Of a stretch of DNA of 64,000 nucleotides, positions 43,723 to 51,748 are shown piece after piece. This DNA is from CAZTGZ01 sp964613385 (lineage in GTDB: Bacteria; Bacteroidota; Bacteroidia; NS11-12g; UBA9320), in assembly GCA_964613385.1 (NCBI GenBank), contig CAZTGZ010000011.1, positions 15,384-79,383 on the forward strand, read 5' to 3'. The position numbers were made by a program, and so were the translations under genes. The notes beneath the pieces are model-generated. The model saw nothing but the letters and a program-made list of their open reading frames with translations, was not told where the DNA came from and ran no database searches. The stretch's first letter is position 1, and each line of letters starts with the position of its first letter.

Positions 43723-44145
43723 TTTAGGATATAAACGTTTAATTTTATCCATAGGGCCGCCACAAAATACTTCATGACATGAAACACAAGCATCAATCAC
43801 ATATGTATAATGCTGAGTTTTTTGTTCAATCTTGCTCAAATTATATTGGTTCCTTGCCTTTAAAAAACTGGCGGCCAAGGCTTTGTAAGTATCATTAATA
43901 TCTGATGGATCCGTCGCTTCCGCACTCAATATCCGATCAAAAAATACTGGTAGCGAATCCGGATTCTGTCCCAGTTCTAATTGATCCCTCACAGTCGATA
44001 GACTATCGTGCATTTCGCGCATCAAAGCGGCAAGGGGAGAAGTCTGATATTCAATTGGTTTTTCGCATTCTGCGCTCTCTTGATTCCTGGTGCACCCGAG
44101 ACCCAGTATCATCAGACTTAAGAAAATAAAAGAGGTAATTTTCAT
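43699..44145 (-). CDS. Mono-haem c-type lipoprotein
   Basis: A 148-residue lipoprotein. The lipobox ends at Cys18 (LGLGC) and there is one c-type haem site near the C-terminus, CVSCH at 120-124, followed by another cysteine (EVFCGGP). The body has a helical pattern like a cytochrome c'-type four-helix bundle with haem near the C-terminus; this is inference. It would sit in the periplasm or on the outer membrane inner face and carry electrons. It overlaps the DUF4920 stop by 4 bases, so it belongs to the ABC ATPase/DUF4920 operon. The last 24 bases overlap the convergent flavoprotein gene. Confidence 0.75.
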   Translation of the reverse strand: MKITSFIFLSLMILGLGCTRNQESAECEKPIEYQTSPLAALMREMHDSLSTVRDQLELGQNPDSLPVFFDRILSAEATDPSDINDTYKALAASFLKARNQYNLSKIEQKTQHYTYVIDACVSCHEVFCGGPMDKIKRLYPKLPSQNKP

Positions 44146-44609
44146 TCTATAATAACACCTGAAGCCATAAATGTATACTCCACCTCCGGTTCTACAATTG
44201 CATCGATCTCTTTTTGAGAAGCTTCGGCATCTTTGGCCAGATGTCTCAATTCCTGAACTGAGATGGTATCCTTATACGCCCATCCTTCCATTACTGCATC
44301 ATGCCCACCGCTATTGAACGGTACAAAAAAGCCGTAATCCTTAAACTTAACTCTCATATCAACGCTGCCCATATCTACAAGCATCCAGCATCCCTTTTTC
44401 TGGCAGGTTTCCAAAATTTTTGCTTTGAATTTAGTTTGTACACTATCTTCTTTTTGTAACATCTCCATCAATTCCCGGGCTGAAATCGCATTTTCGGCGG
44501 ATATGGTTGTATCCCCATATTTTCCAAAAACCGGTTTTAAACTAGCTTTGTTCCGCTGACAAGCACTCACAAAACTTAAGACAATCAAAGAGAAAACTAA
44601 GTTTTTCAT
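44142..44609 (-). CDS. DUF4920 family lipoprotein
   Basis: A 155-residue lipoprotein with a lipobox at Cys17 (SFVSAC) and a DUF4920 domain that shows the characteristic Cys69 and Cys74 in ETCQKKGCWMLVDM, spaced CxxxxC, a possible metal or disulphide site. The C-terminal part VEYTFMASGVIIE is typical. The molecular function is not known. It lies between the ABC ATPase gene (6 bases upstream) and the haem lipoprotein (4-base overlap), so all three are likely co-transcribed. Confidence 0.82.
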   Translation of the reverse strand: MKNLVFSLIVLSFVSACQRNKASLKPVFGKYGDTTISAENAISARELMEMLQKEDSVQTKFKAKILETCQKKGCWMLVDMGSVDMRVKFKDYGFFVPFNSGGHDAVMEGWAYKDTISVQELRHLAKDAEASQKEIDAIVEPEVEYTFMASGVIIE

Positions 44610-44615
44610 CGTAAA

Positions 44616-45233
44616 TTATTTTTTATATGTGTCTATTGGATATATTTTTTGACAAAAGGAATATTCCTCTTCGTCATTGGATGCTATAATTAAAATCCGG
44701 TCACGGGTCTGGGTTTTTACATTTTCCAAATACCAGTTTTTGTTCTCACGGTCGAGGTTAGATCCGGGCTCATCCAGCAAAACCACCGATGAATCTGAAA
44801 ACAAGGCCAGGAGTAGCTTGAGCCTTTGTTTCATTCCCGAAGAAAACTGACCAATGGGTTTGTGCAGATGTTCTGCAAATTTCCCTATGCCAACCAAATC
44901 TGATTTAGAAAGCCCTTTTTTGATTGGTTTAAACCCAAAATACCAATCTAATATTTCATTAACGTCGTAATTTTCAGGCAATTCTGTATACGGCGCGCAG
45001 AATGCCATATGTGAAAACAATCGCTCCGGTTCAACAGAATGGGGGAGATTCCAGGCTATTTTTCCGGAATCAGGTGTGATATAACCGAAAAGCATTTTTA
45101 AGAGGGTGGATTTCCCGCTGCCATTTGCTCCGGTAATTGCATATGTTTTGCCTGCTTCAAATGAGAGATTTACCTCACGAAACAACCATTTGTTATTGAA
45201 TTTTTTACCGATGTCAGATAGTGATATGTTCAC
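44616..45233 (-). CDS. ABC transporter ATP-binding protein, small single-domain type
   Basis: A 205-residue ABC ATPase. Walker A GANGSGKST (35-43), signature IGQFSSGMKQR, Walker B VVLLDEP and a D-loop GSNLD are intact. Small size resembles CcmA-type ATPases (about 200 residues), but no CcmB or other permease gene is in this window, so the membrane partner is missing here. It starts at GTG (45231-45233), whose G is the last base of the lpxA stop, and is followed by DUF4920 and haem lipoproteins. A link to export of haem or a lipid is possible but unproven. Confidence 0.82.
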   Translation of the reverse strand: MNISLSDIGKKFNNKWLFREVNLSFEAGKTYAITGANGSGKSTLLKMLFGYITPDSGKIAWNLPHSVEPERLFSHMAFCAPYTELPENYDVNEILDWYFGFKPIKKGLSKSDLVGIGKFAEHLHKPIGQFSSGMKQRLKLLLALFSDSSVVLLDEPGSNLDRENKNWYLENVKTQTRDRILIIASNDEEEYSFCQKIYPIDTYKK

Positions 45234-46015
45234 TATTTACTGATATAACCTTTCATAATTCCGCGGTCAGATTCACGGATGAACATAAGAATTTCATCTC
45301 GCTCCTTGGTAGCAGGCATTTCAGTTTCAATCTTTTTCAAAGCCACACTGTTATTATATCCCCTGATAAACAGAAGCCTATATATATCCTGTATTTCATT
45401 AATTTTTTCACTGCTAAATCCGCGTCTCCTCAAACCAACAGAATTTACCCCTTCGAAACTGAGAGGTTCTCTTGCAGCTTTCGTATATGGAGGCACATCT
45501 TTCCGAACCAGACTGCCACCGCTCACCATAACATGGGGTCCTATTTTAACAAATTGATGTACGGCCGATAATCCACCTATGATAGCGAAATCCCCAATCT
45601 CCACATGACCCGCCAACTGCACGGAATTGGCGAGAATCACATTGCTTCCGATGATGCAATCATGGGCAATGTGCACATAAGCCATTAACAGACAATTATT
45701 CCCAACCACGGTTTTGCCGGAAGCACTGGTTCCCCGGTTTACCGTAACACATTCTCTGATGGTTACATGATCACCAATCACCGTAAGTGAATCCTCTCCA
45801 TCGAATTTTAGATCCTGCGGTATGGCAGAAATAACAGCCCCCGGGAAAATGCGACAGTTTTTGCCAATTCTCGCACCTTCCATGATCGTTACATTGGAGC
45901 CTATCCATGTACCTTCACCAATTTCAACATTCTTGTGTATGGTTACAAAGGGCTCAATTACCACATTATCAGCCAGTTTCGACTGTGGATTTACATAAGC
46001 TAAGGGTTGAATCAT
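45233..46015 (-). CDS. lpxA: Acyl-ACP--UDP-N-acetylglucosamine O-acyltransferase
   Basis: A 260-residue left-handed beta-helix enzyme that does the first step of lipid A synthesis, moving a hydroxyacyl chain to UDP-GlcNAc. Hexapeptide repeats fill the N-terminal 190 residues; the catalytic His is in AYVHIAHD. The start is the ATG at 46015 (MIQPLAYVNPQ); the longer ORF to 46060 begins inside the lpxC/fabZ coding end. It begins 2 bases after that gene's stop and overlaps the ABC ATPase by one base. Part of the lpxD-lpxC/fabZ-lpxA unit. Confidence 0.95.
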   Translation of the reverse strand: MIQPLAYVNPQSKLADNVVIEPFVTIHKNVEIGEGTWIGSNVTIMEGARIGKNCRIFPGAVISAIPQDLKFDGEDSLTVIGDHVTIRECVTVNRGTSASGKTVVGNNCLLMAYVHIAHDCIIGSNVILANSVQLAGHVEIGDFAIIGGLSAVHQFVKIGPHVMVSGGSLVRKDVPPYTKAAREPLSFEGVNSVGLRRRGFSSEKINEIQDIYRLLFIRGYNNSVALKKIETEMPATKERDEILMFIRESDRGIMKGYISK

Positions 46016-46017
46016 TG

Positions 46018-47424
46018 TTATTTGTTTTTTATTACCTGAGCCATCATATCTGCCTCGCATACCATGCGATCACCAACAAAAGCTTCTCCATGCATTAGGC
46101 ATAAACCTCTTCTAACAGGTGCCATCAGTTCCATTTTTATCACCAATGTATCTCCGGGTATCACCTTATCTTTGAATTTGGCATTTTCAATTTTCACAAA
46201 ATAGGTACTCCACTTTTCTGGATCTTCTTTGTCATGAAGCACTAAAACACCACCTGCCTGAGCCATAATCTCAAGTTGCAAAACACCGGGCATCAAAGGC
46301 TCTCCGGGGAAATGACCTTGAAAAAAGTATTGGTCCCCGGTTACATTTTTCACCGCAATAACTTCCTTTTCTGTCAAACCAACAATTTTGTCAACCAACA
46401 GGAAAGGGAACTTGTGAGGAAGAATTTTTTCAATCTCACTATAGGTAAAAACCGGTTTGGCATTGGGATCATATTGAGGGATATCCTGTTTCTTCTTTTG
46501 TTCCTTTTGGGCTTCCAGCATCACTTTTTTAATTTTTCGGGCGAATTCCACATTTGCGGCATGTCCGGGTCTGGCAGCCATTATTTGTGCTTTAAGTGGT
46601 CTACCCACTAAGGCCAAATCCCCAACGATATCCAATAACTTATGCCGTGCAGGCTCATTTTGAAAACGCAATTGGACATTGTTCAATATGCCTTCCTTTT
46701 TAACCTCAACCTTGGGCTTGTTGAACAGTTTCGCAAGATGTTCCAACTCATGATCCTCAACCACACGGTCCACAATTACAATGGCGTTATTCAGATCACC
46801 TCCTTTAATGAGGTTATTCGTCAAAAGCATTTCCAGTTCATGCAAAAAACAGAAGGTCCGGCAAGGAGCAATTTCGTCTTTGAATTCGCTCATTTTTGTG
46901 ATAGATGCATGCTGACTGCCCAAAACCGGCGAATTATAATCTACCATCACAGAAATCCGATAATCATTGAGCGGCATCGCAATCATCTCAACACCTCTTT
47001 CTTCGTCGCGAAAAGCAATATTCTTGGGAACTTCGAAATATTCTCTTTCTTTGGTTTGTTCCTTGATTCCTGTTTCCAACAGTTTTTCAATAAAAGGATA
47101 AGAACTACCATCAGCAATGGGAGGTTCAGCATTGTTCAACTGTATCAAAACATTGTCTATTTCTAAACCAGCCAGAGCGGCCAGCACATGCTCAACCGTA
47201 TAAACCCTCGCACCATTCTCTTCAATAGTCGTGCCCCTTGAGGTGTCCACTACATTGTCAACATCTGCTTTAATCAACGGTTGCCCTTCCAAATCAACCC
47301 TTTGAAAAACATATCCATGATCCTCTTCAGCAGGCAAAAATGTCATGGTCACCGCGACCCCGGTGTGCAGCCCGACGCCCTCGAAAGAAACCGGTCCATT
47401 TAAGGTAGTCTGAAACTTCTCCAT
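46018..47424 (-). CDS. lpxC/fabZ: Bifunctional UDP-3-O-acyl-N-acetylglucosamine deacetylase / 3-hydroxyacyl-ACP dehydratase
   Basis: A 468-residue fusion, typical of Bacteroidota. LpxC part, residues 1 to about 310: zinc ligands His79 (TVEHVLAAL), His261 and Asp265 (HKLLDIVGD), and the base region His289 in GHAANVEF. FabZ part, about 325 to 468: catalytic His371 in GHFPGEPLMPG and Glu385 in LQLEIMAQ. LpxC commits the lipid A pathway; FabZ makes enoyl-ACP in fatty acid synthesis. They compete for 3-hydroxyacyl-ACP, so the fusion couples the two. Overlaps lpxD by one base and precedes lpxA. Confidence 0.97.
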   Translation of the reverse strand: MEKFQTTLNGPVSFEGVGLHTGVAVTMTFLPAEEDHGYVFQRVDLEGQPLIKADVDNVVDTSRGTTIEENGARVYTVEHVLAALAGLEIDNVLIQLNNAEPPIADGSSYPFIEKLLETGIKEQTKEREYFEVPKNIAFRDEERGVEMIAMPLNDYRISVMVDYNSPVLGSQHASITKMSEFKDEIAPCRTFCFLHELEMLLTNNLIKGGDLNNAIVIVDRVVEDHELEHLAKLFNKPKVEVKKEGILNNVQLRFQNEPARHKLLDIVGDLALVGRPLKAQIMAARPGHAANVEFARKIKKVMLEAQKEQKKKQDIPQYDPNAKPVFTYSEIEKILPHKFPFLLVDKIVGLTEKEVIAVKNVTGDQYFFQGHFPGEPLMPGVLQLEIMAQAGGVLVLHDKEDPEKWSTYFVKIENAKFKDKVIPGDTLVIKMELMAPVRRGLCLMHGEAFVGDRMVCEADMMAQVIKNK

Positions 47425-48467
47425 TATGTTGTTTGTTGTTTTATTTGGTTTAATTCTTTCTCTAAACGCTCAACTTTTTCTTTCAGTTCAGGCAGTTTTC
47501 TTGAAATCACCTGTACTTTGAAAGCCTCTTTCAGCGGCATAATCGGTGATCCTATCCATTTTTGACCTTCTTCTGTAATCGCCTTAGGAATTCCACTTTG
47601 TGCGCCAATTTGAGTTCCATTCGCAATACGAATATGCCCTACAAAGCCTACCTGGCCTCCAATGACGCAGTTTTCCCCAATTTGAACACTTCCGGAGACT
47701 CCGGTTTGAGCCGCAATAACCGTGTTGGCACCAATTTCAACATTATGAGCTACCTGAATTAAATTGTCTAATTTCACTCCTTTCCGGATAATCGTGCTGC
47801 CCAATGTAGCGCGATCTACCGTGCAATTCGCTCCGATTTCAACATGGTCTTCAATCACCACATTTCCAATCTGAGGAATTTTCATATACGTGCCATCGGG
47901 AAGGGGTGCATGCCCGAAACCATCTGACCCAATCACAGATCCCGAATGAATAATTACGTTGCTGCCAATTTTACAGTCATGGTAAACCTGCACACCGGAA
48001 TATAAAACCGTACCTTTTCCAATGCGAACATTATCTCCAATATAACAGCCCGGAAAAATTTTTACGCCATCTGCAAGATGAGCACTTCCCGAGATATAGG
48101 CCCCGGCACCTACATAAACATCTACCCCGATTTCAGCACCGTTTTGCACAAATGAGCCGGATTCAATTCCGGATTTTGCATGAAATGGATTATAATAAAC
48201 ATTTAAAACAACACAAAATCCAACGTAAGGGTCGTCTACTCTAATAAACGTTTTGCCGTTATCAGGCAGTTGTATGTGACGATTTACCAAAACTATTTCC
48301 GCCGAATTATCCTCCAAATACGATTCATATTTTGGATTGGCCAGAAAACTTAAGGTACCGGCAACAGATTGATCAATTTTAGAAATTCCTTCAACCTGGG
48401 CTCCTTTGTTGCCTACAATTTCACCCTGAAGTAATTCTGATAGTTCTATGGCACTAATCTTCGTCAT
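47424..48467 (-). CDS. lpxD: UDP-3-O-(3-hydroxyacyl)glucosamine N-acyltransferase
   Basis: A 347-residue left-handed beta-helix acyltransferase, third step of lipid A synthesis. N-terminal uridine-binding domain, then about 180 residues of hexapeptide repeats with the catalytic His in IQVAHNVEIG, and a C-terminal helical extension with a coiled coil (VERLEKELNQIKQQ) that mediates trimerisation. Its stop is at the ATG of lpxC/fabZ (one-base overlap). The HD-domain gene ends 21 bases upstream, so all could be one transcript. Confidence 0.96.
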   Translation of the reverse strand: MTKISAIELSELLQGEIVGNKGAQVEGISKIDQSVAGTLSFLANPKYESYLEDNSAEIVLVNRHIQLPDNGKTFIRVDDPYVGFCVVLNVYYNPFHAKSGIESGSFVQNGAEIGVDVYVGAGAYISGSAHLADGVKIFPGCYIGDNVRIGKGTVLYSGVQVYHDCKIGSNVIIHSGSVIGSDGFGHAPLPDGTYMKIPQIGNVVIEDHVEIGANCTVDRATLGSTIIRKGVKLDNLIQVAHNVEIGANTVIAAQTGVSGSVQIGENCVIGGQVGFVGHIRIANGTQIGAQSGIPKAITEEGQKWIGSPIMPLKEAFKVQVISRKLPELKEKVERLEKELNQIKQQTT

Positions 48468-48488
48468 TCCCCTTTAAAAAATTGCAAA

Positions 48489-49706
48489 TTAAATCATTTC
48501 ACGGGGAGTAATCATATAAAACTTGGTTACAATATCGCGCAAGGCAGAGATTGAATAATTATCCGATGCCTCGGCAATATCTTTTATTTCACCACCTTTG
48601 TCCAACACCGGTATGCCTTGTCCTTGATCCCGGTAAGCTTCATTTTGCACGCTTCCGGTAACCACCAAAAAATCAATATCTTCGAGACTCAAACCCATCT
48701 GCAAAGCAAATTTTTGTCTGGCTTTCTCAACAGTAACCTCCTGAATAGGATTCTTCTGAATAATAATCTTGGGAACGTCACGATGGATAATCGCATTCGC
48801 AAGCAGTCTTAATACCCGATCGGGATGTTCCATCGCCACTTTTAATGTAATGATGATATCGGAATCGTCTAACAAACTAAACTTGGCCAATAATTCCTCA
48901 TCCACTGTATTGAGTTCTGATTTCTCCATGAACCACTGAAAGACCGGCGTCATATAAACGAAATCTCCTTTCTTATGAAGCCAACGTATCCTTTCAACTG
49001 CAGAAATGAGCCATCTTTCCAAGGCAATGGCCGTTTTATGTAAATAAACCTGCCAGTACATCAATCGCCGTGCAACAATGAACTTCTCTATCGAATACAT
49101 CCCTTTTTCTTCGATAACCAAATGATTGTTTTGTACTTGCATCATCATAATAATGCGTTCCAGACCAACAATCCCTTCTGAAACACCGGTATAAAAACTG
49201 TCCCGGGTCAAATAATCCAGACGGTCGACATCCAGTTGACTTGATACCAATTCATGTAAGAATGACTTAGGGTATTTTCCTGTGAAAATATCTTTTGCCA
49301 TTTCCACAGGGCCGTCAATTTTGTCCGTAAACCAATTGATATAACCCAAAGATAAGGTTTCATGGTGCATGCCTTTGAGTAATGTCTGTTCCAAGGTGTG
49401 TGAGAAAGGTCCGTGTCCAATGTCATGAAGTAAAATGGCAATCGCAGCTGCTTCGCGCTCTTTTTCTGAAACTTCAACTCCTTTAGACTTCAGCACATCA
49501 ATGGCTTTGAGCATTAAATGCATTGCTCCCAGGGCGTGTTGAAAACGGTTGTGATCAGCGCCCGGATAAACAAGGCAGGTTAATCCCAGTTGTTTGATGC
49601 GGCGCAAACGCTGGAAATACGGATGTGCAACCAAATGATAAATCGAATCATACGGAATGGTAATAAATCCGTATACAGGGTCATTGATGATTTTTCTTTT
49701 ATTCAA
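48489..49706 (-). CDS. HD-domain phosphohydrolase (dGTPase-like)
   Basis: A 405-residue HD-superfamily hydrolase. Conserved residues are the metal-binding Arg54-x-x-His57 in NRFQHALGAMHL, His94-Asp95 in LLHDIGHGPFSH and Asp in VDRLDYLTRD. Relatives act on (deoxy)nucleotides such as dGTP. The likely start is TTG at 49704-49706 giving MNKRKIINDPVYGF, the usual N-terminus; a longer ORF to 49859 would overlap porX by 87 bases and the minus promoter at 49749-49756, so I reject it. It is divergent from porX and upstream of lpxD. Confidence 0.85.
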   Translation of the reverse strand: MNKRKIINDPVYGFITIPYDSIYHLVAHPYFQRLRRIKQLGLTCLVYPGADHNRFQHALGAMHLMLKAIDVLKSKGVEVSEKEREAAAIAILLHDIGHGPFSHTLEQTLLKGMHHETLSLGYINWFTDKIDGPVEMAKDIFTGKYPKSFLHELVSSQLDVDRLDYLTRDSFYTGVSEGIVGLERIIMMMQVQNNHLVIEEKGMYSIEKFIVARRLMYWQVYLHKTAIALERWLISAVERIRWLHKKGDFVYMTPVFQWFMEKSELNTVDEELLAKFSLLDDSDIIITLKVAMEHPDRVLRLLANAIIHRDVPKIIIQKNPIQEVTVEKARQKFALQMGLSLEDIDFLVVTGSVQNEAYRDQGQGIPVLDKGGEIKDIAEASDNYSISALRDIVTKFYMITPREMI

Positions 49707-49737
49707 GGGAATAATAATTACATGCTCAATGCAGTTG

Positions 49738-49745
49738 TAAATTTG
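49738..49745 (+). promoter_or_regulatory. -7 element for porX
   Basis: TAAATTTG matches TAnnTTTG, 27 bases upstream of the porX ATG. The oppositely directed element for the HD gene starts only 4 bases further right, so RNA polymerase would occupy one or the other. Confidence 0.5.
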
Positions 49746-49748
49746 AGC

Positions 49749-49756
49749 CAAAATTA
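49749..49756 (-). promoter_or_regulatory. -7 element for the HD-domain gene
   Basis: Minus-strand TAATTTTG matches TAnnTTTG; a transcript from it begins near 49742, downstream of the longer possible start at 49859 and upstream of the TTG at 49706. Overlapping footprint with the porX promoter. Confidence 0.45.
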
Positions 49757-49772
49757 ACCAATATCCATCTAG

Positions 49773-51329
49773 ATGAATAAAATCAGGATTCTCTGGGCTG
49801 ATGATGAAATAGAATTTCTCAAGCCGCATATCTTGTTCCTGGAACAAAAGGGTTATCAAATCGACACGGTTACCAATGGTGCCGATGCCATTGATCAGGT
49901 AAAGTCAAAGGATTATGATTTGGTCTTTCTGGATGAAAACATGCCCGGGATTTCCGGTTTAGATGCCTTGAAATCTATCAAGGAATACCAAAATGAACTT
50001 CCGGTAGTCATGATCACGAAAAGTGAAGAAGAACATATCATGGAGGATGCCATTGGCTCCAAAATAGAAGATTATCTGATCAAACCTGTGAATCCCAGCC
50101 AAATGTTACTCTCCATTAAGAAAATTGTCGATAACAAAAGGCTGATTAAAAATACGGTTACCAGAAACTACCAGCAAGAGTTCAGAAATATCAGTATGGC
50201 CTTGATGGAGAATCCCGATTTTGAAGCGTGGATACAATTATATAAAAAACTGGTTTACTGGGAGTTGGAGCTCACCGGGTCAGGGAATACCGGCATGGAG
50301 GAAGTGATTATTTCACAGAAAAATGAAGCCAACCGTGAATTCAGCCGATTTATTGAAAAACACTACCTTGATTTTATCAAATACGACAATGACAAAGCTC
50401 CGGTGATGTCGCATTCGCTGGTTCGCAAGTCCATTTTACCTCTGACCGGGCAAGGCAATCCGGTATTTGTTTTTATATTGGATAATCTCCGATTTGATCA
50501 ATGGAGATCCTTTGCTCCTGTATTAAAGGATTGGTACAGAACTCAGACAGAAGACATGTATTTGAGCATTTTGCCCACAACTACGCAATATTGCCGAAAT
50601 AGCTTATTCGCTGGTTTGATGCCTTCAGATATCGAAAAGAGATTCCCAGATAAGTGGAGCAATGATGAAGACGAAGGGGGAAAAAATTTGTTTGAAGAGT
50701 TCTTTGTGTTGGATCAGCTGAGCAGGCTTCGCAAACAGGATTTAAAGACCTCTTATACGAAAATCCTGAATCTCGATCAGGGTAGGAATATGGCAGATCA
50801 GGTGATAAACCTAATGGAAAATGATCTGAATTTTATCGTTTATAATTTCGTTGACACCTTGAGTCATGCTCGTACGGATTCTAAAGTAGTACGCGAATTG
50901 GCCGAAGATGAAGCGGCATATCGTTCACTGACACTTTCATGGTTCGAACATTCACCTTTGAAAGAAGCCTTTCAGAAACTTTCAGAAAAAGATGTGACCA
51001 TAGTCATCACTTCAGATCATGGCTCTGTTCGGGTAAACAATCCGGTGAAAATCATAGGTGATAAAAACACAACCACAAATCTGAGATATAAAACTGGAAA
51101 AAACCTGAGTTACCATCCGAAAGAATTAATGGAATTCAGAGATCCACAAAAGGCTATGTTGCCCAAACAACACCTGACGAGCACCTTTGTCGTGGCCAGG
51201 GAGAACGACTTCTTCGTTTATCCCAATAACCTCAATCATTTTGCGAAATTTTATAAAGACACTTTCCAACACGGTGGAATAAGTATGGAAGAAATGCTGG
51301 TACCATATATCGTATTGAAAAATAAATAA
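49773..51329 (+). CDS. porX: PorX-type response regulator with PglZ phosphatase-like domain
   Basis: A 518-residue regulator of type IX secretion. N-terminal receiver domain: Asp10/Asp11, phospho-acceptor Asp54 in VFLDENMPG, Thr/Ser at 82-84 and Lys104 in YLIKPVNP. The rest is a PglZ-like alkaline-phosphatase fold, with IVYNFVDTLSHAR and TSDHGSVRV as candidate metal-binding motifs. The PorX/PorY pair is known to control T9SS genes in Porphyromonas; no porY sensor kinase is in this window. Six T9SS cargo genes are. Its stop overlaps the tsaE ATG by one base. Confidence 0.93.
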   Translation: MNKIRILWADDEIEFLKPHILFLEQKGYQIDTVTNGADAIDQVKSKDYDLVFLDENMPGISGLDALKSIKEYQNELPVVMITKSEEEHIMEDAIGSKIEDYLIKPVNPSQMLLSIKKIVDNKRLIKNTVTRNYQQEFRNISMALMENPDFEAWIQLYKKLVYWELELTGSGNTGMEEVIISQKNEANREFSRFIEKHYLDFIKYDNDKAPVMSHSLVRKSILPLTGQGNPVFVFILDNLRFDQWRSFAPVLKDWYRTQTEDMYLSILPTTTQYCRNSLFAGLMPSDIEKRFPDKWSNDEDEGGKNLFEEFFVLDQLSRLRKQDLKTSYTKILNLDQGRNMADQVINLMENDLNFIVYNFVDTLSHARTDSKVVRELAEDEAAYRSLTLSWFEHSPLKEAFQKLSEKDVTIVITSDHGSVRVNNPVKIIGDKNTTTNLRYKTGKNLSYHPKELMEFRDPQKAMLPKQHLTSTFVVARENDFFVYPNNLNHFAKFYKDTFQHGGISMEEMLVPYIVLKNK

Positions 51330-51748
51330 TGTCGATTTACCACGATGTAGTCTTCGAACATCTCGGCACTACTGCTGAACTCATCCTGAATAAAGAAAAG
51401 GAATGCAGAATTTTCGCTCTTCAGGGGGATTTAGGGGCAGGAAAAACAGCGTTAGTTAAGGAATTTGTGCGTGCTTTGGGCGGGGGTGAAGCGTCGTCAC
51501 CGACTTTTTCTATCGTTCAACCATACGAGAGTAAAGTAGGGGAGATTTATCATTTTGATTTGTACAGAATGCGCTCGGCTGATGAAATCATTGAAATCGG
51601 ATTAGATGAATATCTGTACAGTGGGGCATTTTGTTTCATTGAATGGCCTGAATTAATTACTGAATTATTACCCAAAAATTCCTCCAAATTGATTATTATT
51701 GAAATTCAGAATAATGGCGCACGTCGTATTGAAGTAAAAGATTTGTGA
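51329..51748 (+). CDS. tsaE: tRNA threonylcarbamoyladenosine biosynthesis ATPase
   Basis: A 139-residue P-loop ATPase needed with TsaB and TsaD for t6A37 on ANN-reading tRNAs. Walker A GDLGAGKT (33-40), SSPTFSIVQPYE as the family motif, and HFDLYRM and FIEWPE in the second half. It begins at the final base of porX and ends with an overlap of 4 bases at a GTG start of the M28 peptidase gene, so the three genes are coupled in translation, although their roles are not related. Confidence 0.95.
   Translation: MSIYHDVVFEHLGTTAELILNKEKECRIFALQGDLGAGKTALVKEFVRALGGGEASSPTFSIVQPYESKVGEIYHFDLYRMRSADEIIEIGLDEYLYSGAFCFIEWPELITELLPKNSSKLIIIEIQNNGARRIEVKDL

Noticed and set aside
48489..49859. HD protein starting at 49859
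   Set aside because: It would overlap porX and two promoters, and its extra residues do not match the family; TTG at 49706 gives the usual N-terminus.
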